A DNA stretch of 64,000 bases from Aldehydirespirator sp965220345 (GCA_965220345.1 OZ244822.1:2170001-2234000), one strand, 5' to 3'. Positions 16,238 through 25,547 are shown, counted from the first letter of the stretch. Notes: generated from the sequence alone by a model not told the origin. Program-made: numbers and translations.

Positions 16238-18361
16238 CTAGCAGATGTTGTCGCGTTCTAGCAGGGCGATGAGTTCTTTAGGCTCAGAAACAGGGGACTG
16301 GCAGGTGAAGTCACGGCACACGTAGGCGAAGCCCTCAGGACGGTCACGCCATAGCGGCGAGTCGTAAGGCTCACCCCAGGCCAGCACCGCGCTGGGTGAA
16401 TAACGAGCCTGCACTGCTGACACCAGATCCACCCGATCACCCACCACAGCGATCTCTACAACACCACCAGAAGCAAGATCAACCGCCTCTAATGCCCGAC
16501 CAAAAGCAGTGGGATGCTTAACCGCAGCCGCAGCGAATGTCTCAACAATAGGGCGAGCATGTTCGTCGTAGCGGGCTTCACCAGTCAGAGCCGCCAAACG
16601 CAACAACCCGCAAGCCGCGGATGATTGTGCTGAAGGTGTGGCGTTGTCCATCAAATCTTTGGGGCGAGTTACCAGAGCTTCGGCATCTTTGCCGGTGGTG
16701 AAAACTCCAGATGCCTTATCATCCCAGAACAAATCCAGCAGGCCGTCAGCGGCATCACATGCTGAAACAATCCAGCGTGACTGCCCTGATAACTCAGCCA
16801 GACGCGTGAAAGCATCAATCAAAGCTGCGTAATCCTGAGCGTAAGCCAGATGACGTACCTGTGCAGAAAGCTCGTCTGTGCCCGCCTGCCAAGACCGAAG
16901 CCAACGGCCATCATCTCGCCGCAAGTTACGCAACAAAAAATCACCATTCGCAAGCGCAGCATCTCGCCATGACGGGTCACCGGTCGCGGCCGCGGCTTCA
17001 GCCAAAGCTGCCAGCATCAAAGCGTTCCATTCGGTCAGAACCTTGTCGTCAAGCCCGGGACGCACTCGGCTCTGGCGATGCATAAACAATGCATGACGGG
17101 CGGCCTCAATCTCTTTAGGGCGTATCAGTTCGCCACGCAACGGCCGGTGCAAAATGTTGGCACCCTCAAAGTTGCCAGAATCGGTCACACCCCACCAGGC
17201 CGCAGCCTGCTCGGCGGCTTCGACACCAACCGCTTCACGAACCACCTCTGCGAACTCGGCCCGAGACCACACATAGAACTTGCCTTCCACGCCCTCAGAG
17301 TCAGCATCTTCAGCAGAATAGAAACCACCGTCACGATGACGCAGGTCACGCAACACATAACCAATGGTCTCGTCAAGCACTTGGCGATACCGCGCCTCAC
17401 CGGTCACAAGCCAGGCATGAAGATACGCCCTAGTCAAAAGCGCGTTGTCATACAGCATCTTCTCGAAGTGCGGCACCAGCCAGCGGTGATCCACCGAATA
17501 GCGAGAGAAACCGCCGCCGAGATGATCGTAGATCCCGCCTGCGGCCATGGCATCAAGGCTGGTGCATACCACTCGCAGCAGTTCGGGGCGCTTGCTGCGG
17601 TGATGAATGCGCAACGCTGAAGTGAGTGTCATCGCAGCCGGGAACTTTGGCGCACCTCCGAATCCGCCCCACTGAGGATCAAACCCTGCCAAAATCGCAT
17701 CCCCGGCAGAGTTGAGCACCTGATCGTGATCGGAGCCTGCCCCGCCAGCGGATTTTGTGTCGTCGCCTAGACCGAGCGAACCTGCCACACGAGATGTCTG
17801 GTTGATCAGCGCTACTAGCTGATCAGCTTGGGCGTAGACATCTTTGCGGCGGCTGCTCCAAGCATCATCAACGGCGGCCATCACCTGCTTGAAGGAAGCC
17901 ATCTGACCGCGGGGCTTGTCGGGATAGTAGGTGCCACCAAAGAATGGTCGCCCGTCAGGAGTCAGAAACACTGTCATAGGCCAGCCACCACGCCCGGTCA
18001 TGGCCTGCACCGAATCCATGTAGATGGCATCCACATCAGGGCGTTCCTCGCGGTCGACCTTGACGTTGACAAACAACCGGTTCATCACCTCCGCCGTCTC
18101 AGGATCCTCAAACGACTCGTGCGCCATGACGTGGCACCAGTGACAACTGGAGTAGCCGACCGACAACAGCACCGGCCGGTCACGTTCGACTGCCTCAGCG
18201 AAAGCCTCCGGGCACCAGGGATACCAGTTCACTGGATTGTCACAATGCTGACGCAGATACGGGCTGGTTTCTTCGCTGAGTCGGTTCACGATGGCAAGCT
18301 TATGTCTGTCCACATCATGGCTGTCGGCTGCATTGAAAAGCATTAGAGCTTGCCAACCCAT
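16238..18361 (-). CDS. DUF255 thioredoxin-domain protein (YyaL/SSP411 family)
   Basis: A protein of up to 707 residues. The N-terminal domain NRLSEETSPYLRQHCDNPVNW...SVGYSSCHWCHVMAHESF is the thioredoxin-like DUF255 domain with a CHWC motif. The rest is an alpha/alpha-barrel related to glycosidase folds (GGIYDHLGGGFSRYSVD, HFEKMLYDNALL, EGKFYVWSRAEF). Family members normally begin with MNRLSEETSPYL, so the GTG at 18289 (683 residues) is a likelier start than 18361; this also leaves room for a divergent promoter to the response regulator. Probably cytoplasmic. Its biochemical function is not established, though a redox role is often suggested. Length and motifs are normal. Confidence 0.9.
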   Translation of the reverse strand: MGWQALMLFNAADSHDVDRHKLAIVNRLSEETSPYLRQHCDNPVNWYPWCPEAFAEAVERDRPVLLSVGYSSCHWCHVMAHESFEDPETAEVMNRLFVNVKVDREERPDVDAIYMDSVQAMTGRGGWPMTVFLTPDGRPFFGGTYYPDKPRGQMASFKQVMAAVDDAWSSRRKDVYAQADQLVALINQTSRVAGSLGLGDDTKSAGGAGSDHDQVLNSAGDAILAGFDPQWGGFGGAPKFPAAMTLTSALRIHHRSKRPELLRVVCTSLDAMAAGGIYDHLGGGFSRYSVDHRWLVPHFEKMLYDNALLTRAYLHAWLVTGEARYRQVLDETIGYVLRDLRHRDGGFYSAEDADSEGVEGKFYVWSRAEFAEVVREAVGVEAAEQAAAWWGVTDSGNFEGANILHRPLRGELIRPKEIEAARHALFMHRQSRVRPGLDDKVLTEWNALMLAALAEAAAATGDPSWRDAALANGDFLLRNLRRDDGRWLRSWQAGTDELSAQVRHLAYAQDYAALIDAFTRLAELSGQSRWIVSACDAADGLLDLFWDDKASGVFTTGKDAEALVTRPKDLMDNATPSAQSSAACGLLRLAALTGEARYDEHARPIVETFAAAAVKHPTAFGRALEAVDLASGGVVEIAVVGDRVDLVSAVQARYSPSAVLAWGEPYDSPLWRDRPEGFAYVCRDFTCQSPVSEPKELIALLERDNIC

Positions 18362-18407
18362 AGCGTCCTCATAGCGTCTCAGGCACGCTCAAGGCAGACT
18401 TGCGGCT

Positions 18408-19109
18408 ATGAGTTCAGGGATGCGAGTGCTGGTGGTTGATGACGAGCCTTCCTACCGTGAAGGCTTAAAAGTGGCGCTCGGCGCTGAAGGTTTCAGCGTG
18501 GATGTCGCCGCTGACGGCGAAGAGGCTCTAGCCATGTTCGAGGCGCTTGAACCCGAGATCGTGTTGCTTGATGTGATGTTGCCGCGACTTTCTGGCATAG
18601 ACGTTTGTCGCCGTATCCGTTCCATCGCCGACACGCCGGTGATCATGGTCTCAGCAAGACGTGAAGAAATCGACACAGTCGTCGGGCTTGAGGTAGGTGC
18701 CGATGACTACGTGGCCAAGCCGTACCGGGTGCGTGAACTTGTGGCAAGAATGCGCACAGTGTTGCGCCGTAGTCAGACTCGGCACGCTAACAGCGCCGCA
18801 GACGGCGCTGAACTGCAAGTCGGTGATGTGGCTGTTGATCGTGACCGTCATGAGGTGACCATCGGCGGCAAACCGCAACGTTTGCCACTCAAAGAGTTCG
18901 AAGTCTTGGCTCTGCTGATGGAAAACACCGGTTTTGTGGTTAGCCGCCAGACTCTGATCGACAGGGTCTGGGGGTTCGACTATGTGGGCAACACCAAAAC
19001 CCTTGACGTTCACATAAAAAGACTGCGAACACGCATTGAGCGCGATCCCGCAGAACCAGAACGTATTGTCACTATCAGAGGTCTCGGTTACAAATATGTG
19101 GCACCGTGA
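18408..19109 (+). CDS. OmpR/PhoB-family response regulator (orphan)
   Basis: A 233-residue two-domain regulator. The receiver domain has acidic residues Asp11/Asp12, phospho-acceptor Asp55 (IVLLDVMLP), Ser82 and Lys104 (VAKPYR). The C-terminal winged helix (PLKEFEVLALLMENTGFVVS...TLDVHIKRLRTRIE...GLGYKYV) binds DNA. It is close to RegX3/MtrA-type actinobacterial regulators. No histidine kinase gene lies on either side, so its sensor is encoded elsewhere. It is transcribed divergently from the DUF255 gene. All key residues are intact. Confidence 0.92.
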   Translation: MSSGMRVLVVDDEPSYREGLKVALGAEGFSVDVAADGEEALAMFEALEPEIVLLDVMLPRLSGIDVCRRIRSIADTPVIMVSARREEIDTVVGLEVGADDYVAKPYRVRELVARMRTVLRRSQTRHANSAADGAELQVGDVAVDRDRHEVTIGGKPQRLPLKEFEVLALLMENTGFVVSRQTLIDRVWGFDYVGNTKTLDVHIKRLRTRIERDPAEPERIVTIRGLGYKYVAP

Positions 19110-19147
19110 ACTATTTAGTTGCATGCGATGCTTTTACTGGGCGGTGC

Positions 19148-19179
19148 CGTGAAACGCGTAGGGTTTCGCGCAGAGTTTT
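19148..19179 (+). terminator. Possible terminator after the response regulator
   Basis: An 8-bp stem with one G-U pair (CGTGAAAC 19148-19155 with GTTTCGCG 19163-19170) and a 7-nt loop is followed by a short TTTT run. It is weak but correctly placed between the regulator and menA. Confidence 0.35.
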
Positions 19180-19275
19180 AGGGGTTTTAGGGCGACACAC
19201 CACTGAACTACGACACGCTGTGACATGGCAACACAGCGGCGCGTGTTGCAAAGCCGTTTTCACAGCATTTGACGC

Positions 19276-20166
19276 ATGACCGCTATCAAGATTTGGGCAA
19301 TCGGGGCACGCCCTCGCACCCTCGCTGCTGGAGTGGTGCCCGTGGCTGTGGGTGCAGCGGTCGCTGTGGGACAAGACTCAACGGTGAGCACAGCCGGAGC
19401 TTGGGGACGAACCGGTTTGGCCCTGGTGGTGGCTTTAGCGCTGCAGGTGGGTGTCAACTTCGCGAATGACTACTCCGATGGCGTGCGCGGTGTTGATGAC
19501 TCCAGCCGTATCGGTCCTCGTCGCCTGGTTGGTTCAGGACTAGTGGCACCACACTTGCTGAAGCAGGCTGCGATTAGTGTTTTCTTAGTGGCGGCGGCTG
19601 CGGGCACGGCGCTGGCGGCTTTAGCGGGATGGCAACTACTGATAGTGGGGGCTTTGTGTCTGTTGGCAGGGTGGGGATATACCGGCGGGCCGCGACCCTA
19701 CGGTTATCTGGGGCTCGGCGAAGTTTTTGTGTTTGTGTTCTTTGGTCTGGTGGCGACCGCTGGCACTAGCTACGTGTTGCTAGAGCGACTTGACTGGTTG
19801 GCGGTGGTTTGCGGTGTGCCGGTGGGTTTGTGGGCGGTGGCACTGTTAATCACCAACAACCTGCGCGATCTGCAAGGAGATGCCGCAGCAGGCAAACGCA
19901 CTCTGGCGGTGCGTTTGGGTGATCGGCGCACCCGCTTGATGTATGTGGGCGTGCTCGAAGCGTCTTACGGGGTAGCGCTACTGGCTTCGATCAGTGGACG
20001 GGCTGCTGCTGCGGCAGTGCTCGGGGCTCCTTTCGCGCTGAGCGCGGTCAGGAGCGTGCTTCGAGGAGCGTCTGGAGCAGATCTAATCGGTGTGCTTGGA
20101 GCTACAGCGCGCGCGCAACTCGTCTCGGGTATGGCCATGGCAGCTGGCATCGCACTCACCGCCTAA
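19276..20166 (+). CDS. menA: 1,4-dihydroxy-2-naphthoate polyprenyltransferase
   Basis: A 296-residue UbiA-family membrane enzyme that attaches the polyprenyl chain to dihydroxynaphthoate in menaquinone synthesis. The first Asp-rich motif is NDYSDGVRGVDD (about residues 67-78) and the second lies in NNLRDLQGDAAAGKRTLAVR (about 195-215); both are intact. Eight or so hydrophobic helices alternate with short loops. It is convergent with menG, 38 bp apart, which carries out the last step of the same pathway. Length is typical of MenA. Confidence 0.93.
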   Translation: MTAIKIWAIGARPRTLAAGVVPVAVGAAVAVGQDSTVSTAGAWGRTGLALVVALALQVGVNFANDYSDGVRGVDDSSRIGPRRLVGSGLVAPHLLKQAAISVFLVAAAAGTALAALAGWQLLIVGALCLLAGWGYTGGPRPYGYLGLGEVFVFVFFGLVATAGTSYVLLERLDWLAVVCGVPVGLWAVALLITNNLRDLQGDAAAGKRTLAVRLGDRRTRLMYVGVLEASYGVALLASISGRAAAAAVLGAPFALSAVRSVLRGASGADLIGVLGATARAQLVSGMAMAAGIALTA

Positions 20167-20204
20167 TCCCACACTGCCCTAATCCACCCAACTAAACAGA
20201 CTGG

Positions 20205-20945
20205 CTAACTGCGAGTAGCGGTGATCAGCTGTGCAATCCCTGCATTCAGCCGATGGTGCTCTAGATCCGTGAAACCCGCTGATCGCAGCCCGCTGATGAG
20301 TTCTCGTGATGGCGGCAAATATGCCACCGATTTAGGCAGGTAACTGTAGGCATCACGATCCGACAGCAACGCTCCGATGCGAGGCACGAGTCGACCGAAA
20401 TAAATGCCGTGACCCCAACGCAGCACCGGGTTAGTAGGGGTGTCTACTTCCAGCAACCCGACACGTCCACCGGGCCGCAGCACGCGTGCCAACTCGTCGA
20501 ACAGTAGTTGCACGCTGGTCAGGTTTCTTAGAGCGAAACCGCAGGTTGCTCCGTCGAAGGTTCCCGATGTCACCGGCAATGTCAACACATCAGCGTTCAC
20601 TAGCGGCGCTTTGATCGTGGCTTCGGGAGCGGCTCGCAGCATTCCCATCGAAAAGTCAAAACCGATTGGGTGATGGCCGCGTCGGGTGAGTTCGTGACAG
20701 AAGTCACCGGTGCCGCAAGCTAGGTCAGCTACAAGCGAACCTTGTGCAAGAGCGAGTTCTTTGATGGTTCTGCGCCGCCAGGTGACATCAAGACGCAGTG
20801 TCAATATGCGGTTCAACAAGTCGTAGCGGAGAGCGATCGCATCGAACATTTCCCGCACTGCTCGTCGTTTGACCTGCCCCGATGGCAGTTCAGACAGCGG
20901 TTCGCTAAGTGAATTCTGTGAGTTCGGCTTGAGCGGCTGTGACAC
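20205..20945 (-). CDS. menG: Demethylmenaquinone methyltransferase (UbiE/MenG family)
   Basis: A 246-residue class I methyltransferase that makes menaquinone from demethylmenaquinone using AdoMet. AdoMet-binding motif I is VADLACGTGDF. The family signatures MFDAIALRYDLLNRILTL near the N-terminus and LRVLRPGG-type ARVLRPGGRVGLLEVDTP are present. The N-terminal 25 residues are Ser/Pro-rich and may be dispensable. It lies tail to tail with menA. Confidence 0.92.
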   Translation of the reverse strand: MSQPLKPNSQNSLSEPLSELPSGQVKRRAVREMFDAIALRYDLLNRILTLRLDVTWRRRTIKELALAQGSLVADLACGTGDFCHELTRRGHHPIGFDFSMGMLRAAPEATIKAPLVNADVLTLPVTSGTFDGATCGFALRNLTSVQLLFDELARVLRPGGRVGLLEVDTPTNPVLRWGHGIYFGRLVPRIGALLSDRDAYSYLPKSVAYLPPSRELISGLRSAGFTDLEHHRLNAGIAQLITATRS

Positions 20946-20995
20946 AGTTTTAGTCTTACGTTCGGTTTTGTGTTGAGTCTTGCGGCCTGATGCGC

Positions 20996-21394
20996 TTACC
21001 TGCGCGGTTGGCTTTTAGGCCAGTAGCGCAGATAACTGCGGCTCATTGGATGCAACAGCAGAGCCACAAGCGCAACGTCAAACACCAAGCCGATCAACTG
21101 GCTCAACACTGCGCCCAATGAGCCACCAAGTGCCAACAGGCTCAACGCAAGCGCTAAACCTGCGACGATCACGCCCAGCCAGTACCCCCAACGCCGCTCG
21201 TTGGCGACACCATTGGCGGCTGCCACGTTGCCCAAAGCGACCATTAGCCCTATCAGCGAGGCCGAGGCTCCCAACACGAAGCCAAACAGCAGCAGGCTGC
21301 CACCTCGCAAGTACATCAGTATTTGTGCCAGATAAAGAGTCTGAGGTTGGTTGGGGTTAAACCAAACCCGTGTATTCACCACCACAGTATGCAT
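20996..21394 (-). CDS. Small four-helix membrane protein, unknown
   Basis: A 132-residue protein with an N-terminal hydrophilic stretch and about four predicted membrane helices (LLLFGFVLGASASLIGLMVA, WGYWLGVIVAGLALALSLLA, LIGLVFDVALVALLL). I do not recognise a family. The start region is duplicated on the minus strand: GGAGTAATGCAT occurs twice, so a four-codon mini-ORF (M-H-L-E, from 21408) with its own ribosome-binding site ends in TAATG overlapping the true ATG at 21394. This suggests translational coupling. It lies just downstream of mshD on the same strand. Confidence 0.6.
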   Translation of the reverse strand: MHTVVVNTRVWFNPNQPQTLYLAQILMYLRGGSLLLFGFVLGASASLIGLMVALGNVAAANGVANERRWGYWLGVIVAGLALALSLLALGGSLGAVLSQLIGLVFDVALVALLLHPMSRSYLRYWPKSQPRR

Positions 21395-21434
21395 TACTCC
21401 AGATGCATTACTCCGTCGCCCTCACGGCGATGAC

Positions 21435-22172
21435 TTAGTGTGAGCTTGCAGGCCGCGGCACTCGGCGGTAGGCACGGTCGGTGCGGTGATGCACGAAACC
21501 GATACGCCTGTAAACAGCATTGGCTGGATGATTGTCGGACTCCACATAGAGCATTCCTGTGGTGAGCCCCTGATCTGACAGCCATTCCAAACCGGCCAGA
21601 GTCATAGCTCGACCTAGCCCACGGCCTGCGAAGTCAGGATCAACAGCGATCACGTATATCTCTCCGAGTGCTGGATCATGGTCGGCGTGGATTTTGGTCC
21701 AGCAGAACCCGGCGAGTTGTCCCTGCTGATGATGTAGACGAAAACCTTCAGCGTTGAACCACGGCTTGTTCATTCTCTGGTTCAGGTCAGCAGCGGTCAT
21801 GCCGCCTTGTTCGGGATGCCAGTGAAAGGCACGATTGTTTACAGCCAAAAACTCGTCGCTGTCTTGAGGACGGAAAGCTCGGGTCCGTAAACCCGACGGT
21901 TGTGCAGGAAGCCCGCAGCGCAACTGCCACAGGTCGCGGTAAGGCACAAAACCGTGCCGAAGGGCTGCTTCATCATCACCAGATGCCACTTCCTGGATCC
22001 AGAGCTGCACTGGGTTGCCATCATCCACAGCTCTGAGCGCTTCGGCTAGTGCTGGCTCGATTGCACCGCCAGGGCGCGGCGCGTGCAGAACGATCTGCGT
22101 TTCGCCCTCCGGGCCAGCGGACTCATTGATTTCATAGAGCACACTCTGACCAACTTTGCCATCGCTTTGCAT
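21435..22172 (-). CDS. mshD: Mycothiol synthase
   Basis: An acetyltransferase with tandem GNAT domains that acetylates Cys-GlcN-inositol, the last step of mycothiol synthesis. The C-terminal GNAT domain is clear: FCWTKIHADHDPALGEIYVIAVDPDFAGRGLGRAM (acetyl-CoA loop GRGLGRA) and LYVESDNHPANAVYRRIGF. The N-terminal GNAT copy is short and degenerate, as usual in MshD. The ATG at 22172 (246 residues) is preferred to 22229, whose extra residues are a hydrophobic stretch unlike the family. Mycothiol is confined to Actinobacteria, so this gene supports the lineage call. Confidence 0.88.
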   Translation of the reverse strand: MQSDGKVGQSVLYEINESAGPEGETQIVLHAPRPGGAIEPALAEALRAVDDGNPVQLWIQEVASGDDEAALRHGFVPYRDLWQLRCGLPAQPSGLRTRAFRPQDSDEFLAVNNRAFHWHPEQGGMTAADLNQRMNKPWFNAEGFRLHHQQGQLAGFCWTKIHADHDPALGEIYVIAVDPDFAGRGLGRAMTLAGLEWLSDQGLTTGMLYVESDNHPANAVYRRIGFVHHRTDRAYRRVPRPASSH

Positions 22173-22312
22173 CCCAACTCGATCACCACCCCGGCAAAGC
22201 ACCAAAATAAGACTAACACCAGCCAGCAACCCAAACCCTGAAAGTCGTAAGCTTCCGCTTCAGTGATGCGCTCGTGGAACTACGTCTGCATCAATCCTTG
22301 GCGTGCAATTTC

Positions 22313-22996
22313 TTAGAACCGGCCGTTGATGTGGCTCGATCGTTTCAACTCCTCTGGGACTCGGCTGTGATGCTCGACCCACGCAGCGGTCGCTGGCGAC
22401 AGCATGTTGAGCGCCCATTTGATGGTTTTGTAGTCAGACAGCAGATCTCGTGACAAGATCAGTCTGTGATGCGCGATTCGGTTTCTGAGAGTTCGCATCC
22501 TGTTGAGCTGGTCATACAGGCGACGACGCGAGGGAGTGGGATCAAAACACTGGTGTAGCGCAGGTCTCCAAAGGGTCACCTCGTATCGTTTCGCGAAGAG
22601 TGCTACCCAAAATCCTAGAGTGAGCGAAGCAACGAGTTGCCCAGGTGTTGTTTTTACGCACTCTAATTTCAACTTGGCTTTCGCATCGGTAACAGAGTTG
22701 CGCTGTTTCACATCTAGGACTGAGGATTCGAACCAGCGCGTGCCGAAGTTTGCTGTCAGGCCTTCGCTTGCTGCATTGCGCAGGGAGATCTCAAGCGCTT
22801 GGAGAGGCCCGTAAAACGCCGACCCCAATGCGATATTGTAGGTGTACAGATGAAATGCTTTTCTCTTATCACCTCTGGCGAGCTTGAGGTACGTCTCAAA
22901 TCGCTCAGCCGAGATGGCTTGACGTAGGGCAAGCATCGTTGCACCGTCGTAAGGGAAGCCTGGCTTGTCGGAAGTCTCGTTGAGTGCTATCATCAT
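22313..22996 (-). CDS. Abi-like protein with HEPN RNase motif
   Basis: A 227-residue Abi_2/AbiF-type protein. The N-terminus has the family pattern ALRQAISAERFETYLKLARG...AFHLYTYNIALGSAFYGPLQALEISLRN. Near residue 170 comes LRNRIAHHRLI, which fits the R-x4-H active-site motif of HEPN RNases. Such proteins abort phage infection by cleaving RNA. It is preceded by a remarkable pair of hairpins (23045-23097) and a decayed DUF262 nuclease gene. The ORF is full length and looks active. Confidence 0.75.
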   Translation of the reverse strand: MMIALNETSDKPGFPYDGATMLALRQAISAERFETYLKLARGDKRKAFHLYTYNIALGSAFYGPLQALEISLRNAASEGLTANFGTRWFESSVLDVKQRNSVTDAKAKLKLECVKTTPGQLVASLTLGFWVALFAKRYEVTLWRPALHQCFDPTPSRRRLYDQLNRMRTLRNRIAHHRLILSRDLLSDYKTIKWALNMLSPATAAWVEHHSRVPEELKRSSHINGRF

Positions 22997-23044
22997 GTTT
23001 ATACGCTCCTTGTCGGCCTCTCGGTGAAGCCGCTTGGGGCAGAC

Positions 23045-23097
23045 TCCCCGGGAAAGCCGGGGAACCTAAGGGGGTGGCGCTCTTTGCGCCACCCCCT
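23045..23097. ncRNA. Double GC-rich hairpin upstream of the HEPN gene (structured RNA or terminator)
   Basis: Hairpin 1: TCCCCGG (23045-23051) pairs with CCGGGGA (23057-23063) around a GAAAG loop. Hairpin 2: a perfect 12-bp stem (23069-23080 with 23086-23097) around TCTTT. They are separated by only 5 nt. No T-run follows on either strand, so simple rho-independent termination is not obvious. The element lies 50-100 bp upstream of the minus-strand HEPN gene. Confidence 0.4.
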
Positions 23098-23253
23098 GGC
23101 CTCTTGAAGAACGTATCGTCATTACCGCTGCCGTATGGTTCACTGTCTTCGTCTTGGACGGTTCCGTAGAAAATGCCAAGAGCCAGTTCCAGCATTTTGA
23201 TCCACCAGGTACGTTGAGATCAAGTAGCATCACCCACCTTTGGGGGCGTATTA

Positions 23254-24808
23254 TTAGCTGAATGAATCGACTACATCGTTGATTCCGCCTGCCAGCAATT
23301 CCCGGCGACGGCAAAGAAATTGATGGTAGTTGCCGATCTCCCAGAGCGCATGGTCCACTGGAATGAACTGCTGCTGCAGTCGTTCGCAGGGATATCATTG
23401 AGGTATTCTGCAGGGGGTCTCTTGCCGATCTTCAGGTTTGCAGTCTTGGAGATGAAGGCTATGTTCGCGATCTCGTTTACATCCTTGCGGTCGTATTTAT
23501 CTGCGATCTGAGCGCGCGGGAAGATGTGATGCAGTTCCAGTAGGTGCTGAGTTCCGAGATTTGTCGAACTGAGATGAACGTTCGTCACCCAGTCCCTTGC
23601 CTTGTGATGTCGACACGCGAGGTATGCAGCTAGGAAGAAAGAACTCCTGACACCTGCATCATCAAGGTCGTCTGCCGTGACTTTGATGCGCCCGACCTCT
23701 TGGCGAAGCGTTCTCTCCAGCGCTTCGAAAGGGGAATCCTCCCTCACTAGCCGCAGGTCCTGATCCATAGCGGTCTCAGATGAGCCGCTGTACCGCTGCC
23801 AGATCGACGAGAGCAGGAACCACCGGAGCAAAGCTTCGCTTTTGACCTCGTTGTATGGATGCTTAGCGAGGTATGCGACCGGTACAACTAGGGCATTATT
23901 GGAGGGGACCCAGTCCCACGACTCAAGGCCTAGGTTCTCTTTGGCAAGATTAAGGAAGAACTCAATAGCGCGTCGCGTGTCCCGCCATGACTTTTCGATA
24001 TCACTAGCCTTTACGGTTTCGAGAGCACGGAAGCGGCTCTGCTGCGTTGTCACAGCCGTAAGACACCTGACTAGAAACCGCAGATCAATGTCGTAGCCGG
24101 TGTCGTCGAGTTCATCCTCAAAAGCTTTTAGTTCATCTGTGACCATGCCTGGCAGGCGGAACGCAAGCTGTGCAATCGCAAGTTCGGATTGTCGTAGGCG
24201 CGTACCCTTTGAGTTCACGCGCACGAAAACCTCGGTGACCTCCTCGTAGTCAAAACCGTCAAGCGTATGCACTGGGACATTGATGTTCTTAATCTGCTCA
24301 ACACGATTGAGCCGTTGCATCATTTCTGTGGTCTCAGTGCCTGGGTGTTGAACTAAGCCGCATTCGAGCGCAACGCTCATTGCTCCCTTGTTCAAGATGT
24401 CAGCTACAGAGATCCAGTTCGAGTCTCGCTTGATTGCTGCGTTCGCTACTTCGAACTGCTCAGTGATTAGGTTGAAGCGGATGTCGGGGTCGCGATCATG
24501 GATCACGCGCGCAAGCGCGGTCAGTCTCTGCTGGCCATCTAGCACAAAGTCGGCGCGTCTAGTAGTAGTGTGCCGGTCAGAGGCGACTTGACTTTCGATG
24601 TCCTTGAGTGGTCCATTTCCCCCGTACGCCAGAGCAGCAGGGTGCCGACCGGGAATGCTCGGTATAGCGAGTCAAGGAAATCACGCACCTGTGGACGGTT
24701 CCACACATAAGAGCGCTGGATTTCTGGCAAAGCTAGTTCGCCGTTCCTCACGCGCTCTGCAAGTGTTCCGATTGAGATGCTCGTGGTTTCTAGTTGACCC
24801 ATAGTCAT
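23254..24808 (-). pseudogene. DUF262/HNH nuclease gene (GmrSD-like) with two frameshifts
   Basis: The N-terminal piece (24802 or 24808 to about 24620) has the DUF262 start LPEIQRSYVWNRPQVRDFLDSLYRAFPVG. Near 24605-24630 the family sequence moves to another frame, which reads ASDRHTTTRRADFVLDGQQR; DGQQR is the DUF262 hallmark. This frame continues for about 400 codons to LELHHIFPRAQI, an HNH-type site. Near 23390 the frame shifts again: the expected tail LQQQFIPVDHALWEIGNYHQ continues out of frame to a TAA at 23254. ATG 24802 fits GGAGG better than 24808. Two independent shifts suggest a dead gene, or uncorrected sequencing errors. Confidence 0.8.
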
Positions 24809-24905
24809 CCTCCAGCAAGTTGTGAGGTGTTGCAGGTTGTCCTCGCGACGTAGGACACAGTATGCCGTTCCTTTGAGGGTGTGGGTGCGCTAACGTCACA
24901 CAGCA

Positions 24906-25547
24906 ATGGCTCGTCCGAGAACGCCGAAAGGCCGTGCCCGTCGAACCCATGAACTGCTGGCAATCGAATACCCGGAGGCGGTTTGTGAACTAGAGCACCG
25001 CAACGCCTTTGAGTTGCTGGTAGCCACGATCTTGGCGGCGCAATCCACAGATGTAGGGGTCAACAAGGCCACTCCCGCTTTATTTGCTCGCTTCCCCGAT
25101 CCTGAGTCACTAGCCGAGGTCGAACCTGAACAGGTTGAGCCGTATGTCAACACCATCGGCCTGTTTCGTAACAAGTCAAAGAGTCTGGTGGGGATGGCGC
25201 GAATGCTGCTAGAGGACTACGACGGCGAAGTGCCTAGCGCTATGCGCGACCTAGTGCGCCTGCCTGGAGTAGGGCGCAAAACCGCAAACGTGATCCGCAG
25301 CGTGGCACTGGGTCTGCCAGGACTTCCAGTCGACACTCATGTGACCAGACTGTCGGGGCTGCTCGGCCTCACCTATGAAAGCGATCCAGTGAAGATCGAG
25401 ATGGAACTAAACCCGATGATCCCAGCCAATGAGCGAGGCGACTTCAGTCTGCGAATGATCCTGCACGGCAGGCGGACATGTGTGGCACGCAGACCTCGCT
25501 GCGAAGACTGCATGCTCAACGACTTCTGCCCATCAAGCAAGGTTTGA
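24906..25547 (+). CDS. nth: Endonuclease III (DNA glycosylase/AP lyase)
   Basis: A 213-residue base-excision repair enzyme that removes oxidised pyrimidines and nicks the abasic site. The helix-hairpin-helix LPGVGRKTANVI contains the catalytic Lys, and VDTHVTRLSGLLGL contains the catalytic Asp. The C-terminal [4Fe-4S] site has C-x6-C-x2-C-x5-C spacing (CVARRPRCEDCMLNDFC). Full length. It is divergent from the DUF262 remnant and precedes the his operon. Confidence 0.95.
   Translation: MARPRTPKGRARRTHELLAIEYPEAVCELEHRNAFELLVATILAAQSTDVGVNKATPALFARFPDPESLAEVEPEQVEPYVNTIGLFRNKSKSLVGMARMLLEDYDGEVPSAMRDLVRLPGVGRKTANVIRSVALGLPGLPVDTHVTRLSGLLGLTYESDPVKIEMELNPMIPANERGDFSLRMILHGRRTCVARRPRCEDCMLNDFCPSSKV

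Noticed and set aside
22720..22745. tRNA-like T-loop sequence (GGTTCGAATCC) on the minus strand
   Set aside because: It lies inside the HEPN gene (codons for W-F-E-S) and no cloverleaf can be built around it.
23045..23097. c-di-AMP (ydaO-type) riboswitch idea, because of CCGGGGAACC followed by GGGGGTG
   Set aside because: The 3' half of the ydaO consensus and its pseudoknot partners are missing, and the GGGGGTG run pairs fully with its neighbour.
22905..23195. Minus-strand 96-codon ORF across the double hairpin
   Set aside because: Its first residues look protein-like, but the middle is a translation of the hairpins and the end overlaps the HEPN gene out of frame.
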